Below are positions 8,820-19,600 of a DNA stretch of 64,000 nucleotides, one piece after another. A program made the translations under genes and the position numbers. The notes beneath the pieces are model-generated. The model did no database searches. It was not told where the DNA came from and was given only the letters and a program-made list of their open reading frames with translations. Source of the stretch: JAVHYG01 sp040390025 (GTDB lineage: Bacteria > Pseudomonadota > Gammaproteobacteria > Diplorickettsiales > Diplorickettsiaceae); the NCBI GenBank assembly GCA_040390025.1, contig JAZJZD010000004.1, positions 124,001-188,000 on the forward strand, read 5' to 3'. Every line of letters starts with the position of its first letter. Position 1 is the stretch's first letter.

Positions 8820-10052
8820 TTAAAAATTTTCACGTAACCAGTTTTTTATACGGGCTAATTTACCCCGAAATATTGCCTGATTAGGTTTACGCTGTTCAAT
8901 CTGTTGCTGATAGCCATAAAGTAATAAGCCTGTACCTGTTGCATACATACCATTACTCGTCACTATACTATTTCCGTTAATATATTGCGGATTACCTAAT
9001 CTAACTGGTAATTTAAAGATCTTCTCTGCTAATTCAACTGAGCCACAAACATTCGAAGCGCCTCCAGTCAATACAATTCCTGCCGCAAGAAACTCTTCAA
9101 AACCACTACGAAGTAACTCTGTCTTCACTAAGCGAAAAAGTTCTTCATAACGCGGCTCTACTACTTCAGCTAAAGCGCGTTTAGAAAGGGTTCTGCCGGG
9201 ACGATCACCTACACTGGTGACTTCTACCAATTCATCCGAGTTCGCTAACTCAGCTAAGGCACAAGCATATCTTCGTTTGATCTGTTCCGCACTTTGTGTG
9301 GGTGTTCTTAAAGCAACTGCAATATCATTGGTCACCTGGTCACCCGCGATAGGAATAACAGAGGTAAAACGAATGGCACCTTGCGTAAAAATGGCAATGT
9401 CTGTTGTTCCGCCACCAATATCAATTAAACAAACACCAAGTTCTTTTTCATCTTCTGTCAATACCGACTGACTGGAGGCGAGTTGTTCTAAAATAATCTC
9501 TGAAACATCTAAACCACAACGTTGTATACATTTAATTATATTTTGCGCAGCGCTAACAGCGCCCGTTACCATATGTACTTTCGCTTCCAATCGAACACCT
9601 GACATACCTATTGGTTCACGAATACCTTCTTGGCTATCAATAATAAATTCCTGAGGCAATATATGTAATATTTTTCGATCAGCCGGAATTGCAACGGCTC
9701 GTGCCGCATCAATCACACGCTCAACATCGATATGTGTTACCTCTTGATTTTGTATCGCCACAATTCCATGTGAATTTAAACTGCGAATGTGGTTACCTGC
9801 TATACCTGTATAGACGCTTCGAACAGGATAACCTGCCATTGATTCGGCTTCCCCCACCGCTTGTTGGATTGAATTGACTGTCGCATCAATGTCAACGACT
9901 ACGCCTCGTTTTAATCCCAATGATGGATGAACACCTAAACCAATAACCTCAATTCCTTCTGGCTTCACTTCACCGACCAAGGCATTGACCTTAGAAGTAC
10001 CGATATCTAAACCTACAATCAAATTTTTAGTCGGTTTTTTTGCCATATTCAC
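8820..10052 (-). CDS. ftsA: Cell division protein FtsA
   Basis: FtsA is an actin-like ATPase that anchors FtsZ to the inner membrane and recruits the later division proteins. The phosphate-1 motif VGLDIGTSKVNALVGEV, the SHDS-type insert, the phosphate-2 motif CLIDIGGGTTDIAIF and the adenosine motif GIVLTGGASNV are all present in order. The C-terminus ends ARIKNWLRENF, the amphipathic membrane-targeting helix. Length is 410 residues, as expected. It lies between ftsQ (57 bp upstream) and ftsZ. Confidence 0.96.
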   Translation of the reverse strand: MNMAKKPTKNLIVGLDIGTSKVNALVGEVKPEGIEVIGLGVHPSLGLKRGVVVDIDATVNSIQQAVGEAESMAGYPVRSVYTGIAGNHIRSLNSHGIVAIQNQEVTHIDVERVIDAARAVAIPADRKILHILPQEFIIDSQEGIREPIGMSGVRLEAKVHMVTGAVSAAQNIIKCIQRCGLDVSEIILEQLASSQSVLTEDEKELGVCLIDIGGGTTDIAIFTQGAIRFTSVIPIAGDQVTNDIAVALRTPTQSAEQIKRRYACALAELANSDELVEVTSVGDRPGRTLSKRALAEVVEPRYEELFRLVKTELLRSGFEEFLAAGIVLTGGASNVCGSVELAEKIFKLPVRLGNPQYINGNSIVTSNGMYATGTGLLLYGYQQQIEQRKPNQAIFRGKLARIKNWLRENF

Positions 10053-10109
10053 TTCACCTTTAAAATAACTGAATTGTCGACTATTAACTAATAACTAAGT
10101 AGCCTTCAT

Positions 10110-10898
10110 CTAAGAAACTTTTCGTTTAAACTTTACGGCCATACCATGGGCATAACGAAGATCCACATAATCTATCATAGATGCTTTACTGGCAATAACA
10201 TCTGGATAAACCTCAACAAAACGTCTTAGTTGTTGATCAGGTTCTGTACGACTTAAATAAACGGCTAGACCATTACTTAAACGTAAATACCAATATTGCT
10301 GATCAACTAACTTTAATAATTTTATTTTTAATGCTAAACCCAAAACAAGAGGTTGCATTATTTGATAAGCTTGAAGCAAGTATTTTTGTTGCCCTAAAGG
10401 GCCAACAAAAAATGGTAAATCAAGTGATAAAGGATCAACTTGACCTCTGCTAAAAATATTACCTTGCGCATCTAATAAATCATTATTACCTATCAATGCC
10501 ACTGGTTTTTTTATAGTAAAATTTACTACTAACGTGCCTGGCCAAAAACGTTTTATAGTCACTGTATCTATCCATGATTCCTGCAATAACCTTTCTTTTA
10601 ATTGGCGACTATCTAAACGCAAAAAACCCTTTTCGGTAAAAGGGAGAATAATTTGCTGTAAACTATCGCGTTTAACACGATTAAAATCACCGGTGATTTT
10701 AATATGTTTAACAGGAAAAACTGTAGGATCCTCGCATTTTTGCCAAGCCAATATTCCACTTAAGAAAACAAGCAGTATCAACGAAAGTCTAAAAAACCAG
10801 CGTCTAAAAACTGATAAGGAATTGAAATTAATCCTGCTTGGTTTATCGGACTGTCGCTGGAATCGTTGGCCTTCAATCACCTTCCCATCTTTAAACAT
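10110..10898 (-). CDS. ftsQ: Cell division protein FtsQ
   Basis: FtsQ is a bitopic divisome protein linking early and late division proteins. From the ATG at 10898 it has 262 residues: a basic cytoplasmic tail, one transmembrane helix (about 36-54), a POTRA domain (FPVKHIKITGDFNRVKRDSL) and a beta domain with SWIDTVTIKRFWPGTLVV and YVDLRYAHGMAVKFK. The frame stays open upstream to an ATG at 11087, but those extra 63 codons are mostly a dispersed repeat (10979-11085) and look unlike any FtsQ. Neither start has a good ribosome binding site. The usual upstream neighbours (murC, murB, ddl) are missing and dnaE lies there instead. Confidence 0.88.
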   Translation of the reverse strand: MFKDGKVIEGQRFQRQSDKPSRINFNSLSVFRRWFFRLSLILLVFLSGILAWQKCEDPTVFPVKHIKITGDFNRVKRDSLQQIILPFTEKGFLRLDSRQLKERLLQESWIDTVTIKRFWPGTLVVNFTIKKPVALIGNNDLLDAQGNIFSRGQVDPLSLDLPFFVGPLGQQKYLLQAYQIMQPLVLGLALKIKLLKLVDQQYWYLRLSNGLAVYLSRTEPDQQLRRFVEVYPDVIASKASMIDYVDLRYAHGMAVKFKRKVS

Positions 10899-10978
10899 CA
10901 CTGAACCGTCAAAATACAGAATTAAAAAAGGATAATAAGCTATGTATAGTATTTCCGCCAGTTTTAAGACTAAATAAG

Positions 10979-11085
10979 GCTTTTGACGAACTATTTTGTT
11001 GCCGGCTTTATCTACGGTACCATTTACACACAAGTAAACTCCGTTCCTCGAAAAGTCGGCGCCGCATACTTCGTCCAAAATCCTC
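10979..11085 (+). repeat. Dispersed repeat family 1, copy B (in ftsQ 5' region)
   Basis: This copy pairs with 2710-2818 (opposite orientation). It holds the same blocks, including TTTGTTGCCGGCTTTATCTA, TTCCTCGAAAAGTCGG and CGTCCAAAATCCTC. Read on the minus strand it adds an open, in-frame leader to ftsQ. A short decayed second fragment at about 11109-11135 (ACATTTTGTTGCTGACTTTA) resembles the start of the element, suggesting a tandem or nested insertion. It lies exactly where the division/cell-wall cluster is interrupted. Confidence 0.75.
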
Positions 11086-11151
11086 ATTTAGCATAATAAT
11101 GTGCTCTTGGTGAAACATTTTGTTGCTGACTTTAGAAGCGTTAATCTTAAA

Positions 11152-14100
11152 TTAATACTGAATAACCACACTTTCTTCACCAAAAAGTTGGCGGAGATCA
11201 TCTAGTAAGTCATCCGAAGGCTTTACAGCCCAACCATCTCCTAAGCAAAGTTGGAGTTGTGAACCTAACTCCGGATGATGGTATTCGATTACAGTAGAAC
11301 AACGTCCTGGACAAAAAACACTCATCTTTTCTTTCATTACTTCAAGCTGATTCGACTTGATTAATGGTTTAGATAGTTTAATCAATAAACGTTTTGCATA
11401 AATTTCTCTCGCTTCGGAGATATCTAAAACCTTTTTAGCTAATACACGTGTATTACCGGTTAACTCATCCTGCTGGCTTTCTCCTTCAATGATTAATAAT
11501 TTATCTTTATTTAATTTTTCTCGAGAAGCCGTATAAATATCACTAAACAAGGTAACCTCTAGACGACCACTTGCGTCTTCTATATTTAAAATAGCCATAC
11601 GATCGCCGCGTTTTGTCCATAATGATCGAATATTAAGCACCCAGCCGGCTATTGTTAGTGAATGGCCAGTTTTAAAAGCACATTCACTTAAATTGGAGGT
11701 TATAAAGCAAGCTAATTCTTTCTCATAATTTTCTAAAGGATGACCACTTAAATAAAAGCCTAATACTTCTTTCTCAGCTTGTAAGCGCTGTAATTTTGGC
11801 CAATCCGCTTGATGAACTATTTCTTTTTGCTCGACAACCATCGCAAGCCCAAAAAAATCTTGTTGTCCTGAATCAATGGTTGACAATTGCTGCTCCGCTG
11901 CTAATAAAGCGGCTTCCAAATTCGCCTTAAGTGTAGCGCGATTAAAACCTAATCTATCTAAGCACCCTGAGTAGATGAGCGCCTCTAAACCACGGCGGTT
12001 TAATTTGTGTTGATCCGCACGCTGACACAGATCAAATATATCTTTAAATGCATTTTCCTCGCGCCTTTTAATCAGCATATCAATAGCCGAAGCACCTAAA
12101 CCTTTTATAGCACCTAAACCATAACGAAGTTCACCTTTCTTTGACACTGTAAATTTATAATAGCTCGTGTTGATATCCGGTGGTAAAACATTTAACTTCA
12201 TTAACCGACATTCTTCTAAAAAAAAGACGACTTTCTCGGTATGCTCCATATCGGATGATAGAACAGCCGCCATAAATTCAGCCGGATAGTGCGCCTTCAA
12301 CCAAGCCGTTTGATAAGAAACAAGCGCATATGCTGCTGAATGTGATTTATTAAAACCATAGTCAGCAAACTTTTCCATCAAATCAAAAATTTGATTCGCT
12401 AAACTTAACGAAACACCCTTTTCTTCGGCACCTTGTGTAAAAATAGCCCGTTGTTTTGCCATTTCTTCCGATTTCTTTTTACCCATAGCACGACGTAATA
12501 AATCCGCGGCTCCTAAGGTAAAGCCTGCTAAAACCTGGGCAATCTGCATTACCTGTTCTTGATAAAGAATAATTCCATAGGTGGGGCGTAAAATAGGTTC
12601 TAAAAAAGGATGGGGATATTCAACTTGGGCTCTTCCTTGTTTTCGGTTGATAAAATCATCGACCATGCCTGACTGCAGCGGACCCGGGCGAAATAAAGCA
12701 AGTAATGCAATAATGTCTTCAAAGTTATCTGGACCTAACCGTCTAACCAGATCCCGCATTCCCCGTGATTCTAATTGAAAAACAGCCGCTGTTTTACAGG
12801 CTTTTAATAAAGTAAAGGTTTTAGGATCGGCCAGAGAAATTGTGGCAATATCCAATGGCGTTTCTTTTTCTGCTCTTTTTGCATTAATTGATTGAACCGC
12901 CCAATCAATAATTGTCAACGTACGCAGTCCAAGAAAGTCAAACTTTACAAGACCTACTTTCTCAATATCGTCTTTATCAAATTGGGTAAGACAATGCGTT
13001 CCCCCTGGTTCGCAATAAAGCGCTGTGAAGTCAGTTAGCTTAGACGGCGCAATAACAACGCCCCCTGCATGTTTACCCACGTTACGCACCAGTCCTTCTA
13101 GTTTTTTAGCTAAATCAATTAATACTTTTATCTCATCTTCATTCTCATAACGTTGTTTTAGCTCCTCTTCTTGGTTGAGTGCCTTTTCCAAGGTAATACC
13201 TAATTCAAATGGAATTAATTTGGCGATTTTGTCGACCATTCCATAGGGGTAGCCTAAAACACGTCCTACATCCCTAATAACCGCACGCGCAGCCATGCTA
13301 CCGTAAGTAATGATTTGCGAAACCGATTCGCGACCATAGCGTTCTGTCACATAATCAATAACACGATCACGTCCTTCCATACAGAAATCAATATCGAAAT
13401 CTGGCATGGAAATACGTTCTGGATTTAAAAAACGTTCAAAAAGTAAACCATATTGCAAAGGCTCTAAATCCGTAATTTGCAAAGCATAAGCAACAATTGA
13501 ACCCGCACCCGAACCTCTTCCCGGACCTACTGGAATACCATTTTCCTTTGCCCAATGGATAAAATCAGCTACGATAAGAAAATAACCCGCAAAACCCATG
13601 CTGTTAATAACTTTCAGTTCGGTATTCAATCTATTAAAATAAACTTCTTCTGAAGGCTTCAACGCCTCTAATTGAGCATTAGTTACATTTTGATCATGAA
13701 TATTCAGTTTTTCTAAACGTTTAATTAAACCTTTTTTTGCTTCCTCTACAAGAAAACTTTCCGGCGTCATTTCTGCAGGAATAGGGAAATTAGGCAAAAA
13801 AACTTTACCAAATGCTAATTCCAAGTTACAACGTTTAGCAATCTCTGAGGAGTTAACAATAGCCGATGGAATGTCAGCAAACAAACGATACATCTCTTCT
13901 GTAGAACGAAGAAATTGCTGCTCACTATAAACTTTTGGTCGCTTTGGATCATTTAAGATATAGCCACTATTAATGCAAACCCGGGCTTCATGGGCATCAA
14001 AATCTTCTGCATACAAAAAACGCACATCATTACTCGCTACCACAGGCATATTGCATTCTGAAGCCAACTTCGTAACAGCGGCAATATAAGCCTCTTCTTG

Positions 14101-14625
14101 TGTTCGACCTAAACGCTGCAATTCTAAATAAAAACGATTGGGAAATACTGAAGACCAAGTATGCAATAATTCTTTCGCTAATGTGTATTGGTTCTTAAGT
14201 AGCGCATGACCAATATCACCTTCTTTGCCACCCGATAAAGCAATCAGACCCTCTGAATGCGCGGATAGCCAATGTCGTTGCACAATCGGTTTATCTTCCG
14301 ACTGTCCTTCTAGATAAGCCCTAGAAACTAACTGGATTAAATTTTGATAACCTTTTTGATTTTGGCATAGTAATACCAATCGAAACGGCAGTTCAGGAAA
14401 GTTAATATTTTCTACCCAACATTCAGTGCCTATGATAGGTTTAATGCCTGCTTTGACCGCTGCTTGATAGAACTTAATCGCTGCAAAGAGATTAGATTGG
14501 TCGGTGATTGCAATGGCAGGTAATCCTAGTTCCACCGCTCTTGCAACCAATTCGTCTATACGAACTAATCCGTCACTCAAAGAATATTCCGTATGGAGGT
14601 GTAGATGAACAAAAGAAGATAGCAT
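11152..14625 (-). CDS. dnaE: DNA polymerase III alpha subunit
   Basis: DnaE is the replicative DNA polymerase catalytic subunit. Domain order from the N-terminus: PHP domain (FVHLHLHTEYSLSDG, residues 1-280), polymerase palm with GPGRGSGAGSIVAYAL and the catalytic aspartates in PDFDIDFCMEGRDRV (near residue 410). Next come the fingers with FNKSHSAAYALVSYQTAWLKA, a tandem helix-hairpin-helix region, an OB fold (LTIAGWVLNIRSLWTKRGD) and a C-terminal region that binds tau. I used the ATG at 14625 (1157 residues), preceded by GGTGAG about 10 nt away. A TTG three codons earlier is the alternative. Length matches E. coli DnaE (1160). Confidence 0.96.
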   Translation of the reverse strand: MLSSFVHLHLHTEYSLSDGLVRIDELVARAVELGLPAIAITDQSNLFAAIKFYQAAVKAGIKPIIGTECWVENINFPELPFRLVLLCQNQKGYQNLIQLVSRAYLEGQSEDKPIVQRHWLSAHSEGLIALSGGKEGDIGHALLKNQYTLAKELLHTWSSVFPNRFYLELQRLGRTQEEAYIAAVTKLASECNMPVVASNDVRFLYAEDFDAHEARVCINSGYILNDPKRPKVYSEQQFLRSTEEMYRLFADIPSAIVNSSEIAKRCNLELAFGKVFLPNFPIPAEMTPESFLVEEAKKGLIKRLEKLNIHDQNVTNAQLEALKPSEEVYFNRLNTELKVINSMGFAGYFLIVADFIHWAKENGIPVGPGRGSGAGSIVAYALQITDLEPLQYGLLFERFLNPERISMPDFDIDFCMEGRDRVIDYVTERYGRESVSQIITYGSMAARAVIRDVGRVLGYPYGMVDKIAKLIPFELGITLEKALNQEEELKQRYENEDEIKVLIDLAKKLEGLVRNVGKHAGGVVIAPSKLTDFTALYCEPGGTHCLTQFDKDDIEKVGLVKFDFLGLRTLTIIDWAVQSINAKRAEKETPLDIATISLADPKTFTLLKACKTAAVFQLESRGMRDLVRRLGPDNFEDIIALLALFRPGPLQSGMVDDFINRKQGRAQVEYPHPFLEPILRPTYGIILYQEQVMQIAQVLAGFTLGAADLLRRAMGKKKSEEMAKQRAIFTQGAEEKGVSLSLANQIFDLMEKFADYGFNKSHSAAYALVSYQTAWLKAHYPAEFMAAVLSSDMEHTEKVVFFLEECRLMKLNVLPPDINTSYYKFTVSKKGELRYGLGAIKGLGASAIDMLIKRREENAFKDIFDLCQRADQHKLNRRGLEALIYSGCLDRLGFNRATLKANLEAALLAAEQQLSTIDSGQQDFFGLAMVVEQKEIVHQADWPKLQRLQAEKEVLGFYLSGHPLENYEKELACFITSNLSECAFKTGHSLTIAGWVLNIRSLWTKRGDRMAILNIEDASGRLEVTLFSDIYTASREKLNKDKLLIIEGESQQDELTGNTRVLAKKVLDISEAREIYAKRLLIKLSKPLIKSNQLEVMKEKMSVFCPGRCSTVIEYHHPELGSQLQLCLGDGWAVKPSDDLLDDLRQLFGEESVVIQY

Positions 14626-14892
14626 AGAAAACAACTCACCCCATTAGCGGAAGTTTACATTCTGCCATTGCAGTTGCTAACTTACCACCCTTTAGTCAGA
14701 AGGTCCGCGTGTTTAGAAGAAAGCCACTGGACAAGCGTTATAAAGAATAACTGTCATATTGCGATCGGACGTATGGTAATCCAAAAACATGACTGGATAG
14801 CTACCTACTTCGTAAACTTGCCATGACGCTTTTGCGCTAACCTGGACTATAGTAGTGCGGAAGCTCCTATTTAGTTCATTACCCGCTAAACT

Positions 14893-16602
14893 TTAAACTG
14901 TAGGCGCGGCTAAAGAGGACAAAAAAGACTTGATCTTTTCTTTCATTAAAGGTTTTTCCCAAACTTCATCAATACCCAACTTTAAACAGGATTGTTTAAA
15001 CTGTGCATCTATTTGCGCAGTTAATGCAATAATAGGGATATGTGGTTTATTGTTAATTTTTTCCCAATGGCGATATAAGATGGTAAGTTCATCACCATTT
15101 ATATCTGATAACCCGATATCAGTAATGATGAACGAAAAAGAACGTGTTTTGGCTAAACTAAGCGCCTCAATAGCGCTTGAAACTGCTTTGACTTTATATC
15201 CCTCATTTTCAAGAAGCGTTTTTCCAACTTTTAAAGCAACTGGATCATCTTCAATAAGTAGAACTAATTTATTAGTTGTGGGTAAGTTTAAATCCCTGCT
15301 CGCTGAAAACGTAGTTTTATTGCACACAAACTTTACTGGCGTACTTTTCTTTCCATTTTTTTTATCTGCACTTTTACATTCTAAGGAATTCAAAAAGTTC
15401 TTTTTTTCTAGTTCTTTAACGATAGGCATTAATAAGGAAAAAAAGAAAGTTGTTCCTTTTCCTAAGTTACTATCAACCTGAATTTCGCCTCCTAACAATG
15501 AAACAAATTTTTTAACAATATAAAGTCCTACACCATGGCCTGGACTTGCTCCCTCATAAACGTGTTTCACCCGAAAAAATTGATCAAATATAAAGGGTAG
15601 TTTCTCAGATGGTATTCCAGGCCCTGTATCTGTTACCCTAAACTCAATATGGGCTGCATCTGCTGCATCGGTTTCGGCTAGTTTCTTAACCCCTAAAGTA
15701 ATTTGTCCTGTATCTGTAAAATTAATCGCGTTTGCAATCAAATTCAATAAAACTCGCTCAAGCTTAATACGGTCACCCATAACTAAACCCGAGATATGTG
15801 TATCTACATCTAAATGAAAGGTGAGTCGCTTTAATTTAATAGCGGGTAAAAAAAGATTTTTTAAGGACTGCAAAAATTCAGATAAAGAAAAAGATTCTCT
15901 TTTAAGGCTATCTTCGTTGATTTGATCGATAGATGCAACATCGAGTATGCTATTTAGCAATCCTAATAGCTGTTCAGCCGATCGATAGATAAGTTTTATA
16001 TCTCTCGCTGCTTCATTATGCAAATGAGGCTCAAGCAAATCAGCTAATCCCAAAATACCCGTAAGCGGCGTACGAATATCGTGACTCATGTTGGCTATGA
16101 ATACTGTCTTCGCTCGATTGGCCGCTTCTGCAGATAATTTAGCTTTTGCTAATGCTTGCTCCGCTTTTTTTCGCTCCGTAATATCGGTTGATATACCTAG
16201 AACCCCCATTACATTCTTGCTTTTATCATATAGCGGTACTCGATTAGATAAATAATAAAAAACTTCTCCTACAGCGTTAGTTACAGGCGGTTCTTCACGA
16301 TTTAATTTTGCCTTTCCTGATCTCATAACCTCCAAATCATCTTCTTTAAAAGAAATTTCTTGACCTTCTGTCCAATGTGCGCGCTTACCCATTTCTGCAT
16401 AATCAATCCCTCTAAATTGATCAATTGATTTAAGACCAAGTAACTTGGCTGTATTAAAATTACAACCTAATCCTCTACATTCTTTATCTAACCAAAAAAT
16501 ATTGTTAGGTAACGCAGCTAATAAATTTCTATAATAAAAATGAACCTCTTCAACGCTCGAAAATTTTGGCACCTCTATTGTATTTTCGCTCTTATTACTC
16601 AT
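14893..16602 (-). CDS. PAS-domain hybrid sensor histidine kinase
   Basis: This 569-residue kinase has no transmembrane helix, so it senses a cytoplasmic signal. The order is: a PAS domain with PAC tail (about 20-147, ending GVLGISTDITERKKAE), a HisKA dimerisation domain with NMSHDIRTPLTGILG (phospho-acceptor His174), a HATPase domain with N box NLIANAINFTDTG and G boxes DTGPGIP and GHGVGLYIVK, and a C-terminal receiver with FIITDIGLSDING (Asp495). No Hpt domain and no separate response regulator are nearby, so output must go through an unlinked partner. The ATG is 25 nt after the NRPS stop with TGAGG about 8 nt upstream. It is therefore probably the second gene of the NRPS operon. Confidence 0.9.
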   Translation of the reverse strand: MSNKSENTIEVPKFSSVEEVHFYYRNLLAALPNNIFWLDKECRGLGCNFNTAKLLGLKSIDQFRGIDYAEMGKRAHWTEGQEISFKEDDLEVMRSGKAKLNREEPPVTNAVGEVFYYLSNRVPLYDKSKNVMGVLGISTDITERKKAEQALAKAKLSAEAANRAKTVFIANMSHDIRTPLTGILGLADLLEPHLHNEAARDIKLIYRSAEQLLGLLNSILDVASIDQINEDSLKRESFSLSEFLQSLKNLFLPAIKLKRLTFHLDVDTHISGLVMGDRIKLERVLLNLIANAINFTDTGQITLGVKKLAETDAADAAHIEFRVTDTGPGIPSEKLPFIFDQFFRVKHVYEGASPGHGVGLYIVKKFVSLLGGEIQVDSNLGKGTTFFFSLLMPIVKELEKKNFLNSLECKSADKKNGKKSTPVKFVCNKTTFSASRDLNLPTTNKLVLLIEDDPVALKVGKTLLENEGYKVKAVSSAIEALSLAKTRSFSFIITDIGLSDINGDELTILYRHWEKINNKPHIPIIALTAQIDAQFKQSCLKLGIDEVWEKPLMKEKIKSFLSSLAAPTV

Positions 16603-16627
16603 AGTAAAAACCTCAAAGTGTCAAAGT

Positions 16628-19600
16628 TCATTTTGCTAAACAAATTTTTCCAATTTGTGCATCAAATTGCTTTTTTAAATCTGCTCTATCTAGACAATCA
16701 CAAACTAATTTCGCTAACTCCGAAACGTTCTCTCCTTCAAATATAGTATCATGTCCTCCCGTTACATTATGTATTTCTAAATGTTTACAATACTTAGCCC
16801 AATGATTATCAGGTGAATTTATATCACGGTATACAGGCGAAACTTCCTTTGCTTTGAAAAGCGTTAACATTTGATCCGTAAATGGAATTTTATAATTTGC
16901 GTTTTGTTGCGCCCTTGCCCACTGTAATTGCAATAATTTATCGGCCGATTCAATTTTTTTATCTAAAAACTCTCTTTTCCATTTATCATATTGGGTCCTC
17001 ATAATGACATCAAATAAATTTTGATTTTTTTTCAATTGTGCAGGATAAGGTGCCCAACCATCAAATAAACCTATAAATGCAATTTCTTCTCCAAGGCGCC
17101 TAAACACTTGTGCCATAGCTACACTGGTAGCAGCACCAGCAGAAGCACCCCCTATTAAATAGGGTCCATGCGGTTGAATTTGACGTATTGCATGCACATA
17201 AGCTATTGCCATCTCCTCGACTGAATGGAAATGGAGGGCTAATGTTTCTATCCCTAAATCCTGAATTCCGTAAAGTGGCCTGTTAAAATCCCATGATTTT
17301 GATAAGGCTAATTGAAGAAACCAAAAAATAGCCCCCCCTACCGGATGAACTAAAAACAAGGGCGTTTTCCTGCCTGAATTATGAAGTGGAATAACACACT
17401 GTTTCAAAAACAGGCTTTTTTTCTTTTCAAAAAAATTAAACTGTGAAATATCAATTTTTGTTGTATTTATCTGAGCTATATAGTTGGCCAGATCTTTAAT
17501 AGTAGAATGACTATAAAGCGTTTTTAAATCCATCTCTACTTTAAACTGACTCTTAATCTCCCCTAATAATTGTAAAGCAAGCAATGATTTTCCGCCTAAT
17601 TGAAAAAAATTATCAAGGATACTAATAGGTTCTTTTATCCCTAAAATAGTATTCCAAATAGCTTCCATTTTTATCTCTATTGGCGAATTAGCTGCAGCTA
17701 CATAGTTTACCGAATGATTTTCATGACTTGCCAATGCCAATAAAGCGACCTTATCAATTTTACCATTAGCAATCAAAGGAAAATCAGTAAGAAAAGTAAT
17801 GTTAGGTATGACAGTTAGCGCAAAACTATTTTCTAAAAATCTTCGCAGTTGTTCTTTATCTATTTGACTTCCTTCTTTTCGTATAACGTAAGCCATCAGT
17901 TTTTTAATACCATTCTGTAATGGTTGTACAAGTACGGTTGCTTTTGCAACTTCAGGATGTTTTTCAAAAGCTGTTATCACATCGCTTAATTTTACAAAAG
18001 ATCCGTCAATCTTTACTTGATCGTCGCTTCGTCCCACGTATATGAAGTTGCCTTCTATTGTTTGATAGCCCAAATCTCCAGTGCAATACATACGATCAGC
18101 CGGATTATGACTGTAAATATCTTGTATAATTTTTTCCTGAGTTAACTGCGGATGATTCCAATAAGCTAGCGCAACCCCCGGACCACTTATCCAAATTTCC
18201 CCAATACATAAAGGAGGAAGTAAGCGTCCTGCGGAATCTCGTATATAGATTTTAGTATTGGCTATGGGTTTACCTATAGCACATTTAAAAGGCAACTCAG
18301 GAATTGCAGTATCTAAAGTATAAGAAGTCACTACATGGGTTTCCGAAGGACCATAATGATTAGTTAGTTTAATATGCATATTTCTTTTAAAAAAAGATAA
18401 AATTTCTGCATATAATTTAAGTTCTTCTCCAGCAACAATAACCTCTACTAAATTCGGTAGAAAATGATTGGGTATTTGATTAGCTGCTTGGCAAAAAATA
18501 GCGAGTAAAGCGGTAGGTAAAAATAATATATTAATTTCGTTGCCTATAATATATTCGATTAATAGCGATGGATTTAATTTTATAGCTTCTGGAATAAAAT
18601 AAAGTATATGACCATTAAGCAAACTAAAAAATATTTCTTGCTGGCAAACATCAAACCCATAACTTGCAAACTGAGCTACTCTTAACGTACGGCCTAGATA
18701 TTTTTTATTTTGCCAAAGCACTAAATTAGCAATGGTTTCGTGAGATTGCACAACGCCTTTGGGATTACCTGTCGTTCCTGAGGTATAAACATGGAAAAGT
18801 GCTTTGCTAGCCAACGTATTATCTACGGCGACATAGTAAGGCATTTCGATTTCGGTTCTAAGCATTTGCTTAAAACAAAACAAACGCGAGTTTATGGTAG
18901 AGTTTCGAAATTTTTTTAAGGCTTTATCAACAAAAATTATTTTTTCTTTAGGAAACTTATAAGCTATTTGTTCTTCTATGGCAGATTCAGTCAATATCAA
19001 AGTTGGATTGCAATCTTCAATTATAAAATTAATACGCTGCACAGAATTTTTAATATCCAGCATAACAATAACGGCTTTCGTCTTGATTATGGCTAACTGC
19101 CCTATCAACATTTCTAAATTTCGATCAATACATATTGCAATAACATCGCCTGGTTTTACCTTTCTTTTTAGCAAACGAGCACTTAAAAAATTAGCATTAT
19201 CATTAAGCTGGCTAAAACTTAATTGTTTCCCTTGAAAAACACCTGCAATGCGATCGGGTGTTTCTTTAACTTGCTCCTCAAATAATTCAATAACAGATTT
19301 ATTTGCAAAAAACGTACCCATTTTTGTTTTTTTCCATTCAGCGTACATCGATTGGTATTCACTGGCAGTCAAAAAATTTAACTGATGAATAAGTTGATAG
19401 GGTTTAGTAAGAATCTCTCGTAATACGGTTTGAATATGTCCTATTAAGCGGTGAATATTAACTGTATTAACACGATTACTATCATAGTTAAATTTTAAAG
19501 ATAATTTTTTACCAGGAATAGCGATTAATGTCAGTGGATAATGGACAGGGTCAATAATCTCTAAATCACTAAAGTCCATCTTTAATACTTCACTCTTAAA

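Noticed and set aside
11088..11151. Possible small gene between ftsQ and dnaE
   Set aside because: Only a decayed repeat fragment is present, with no frame of useful length.
14635..14892. Possible tRNA or small RNA between dnaE and the hybrid kinase
   Set aside because: No cloverleaf or T-loop could be drawn and no terminator-like hairpin is present.
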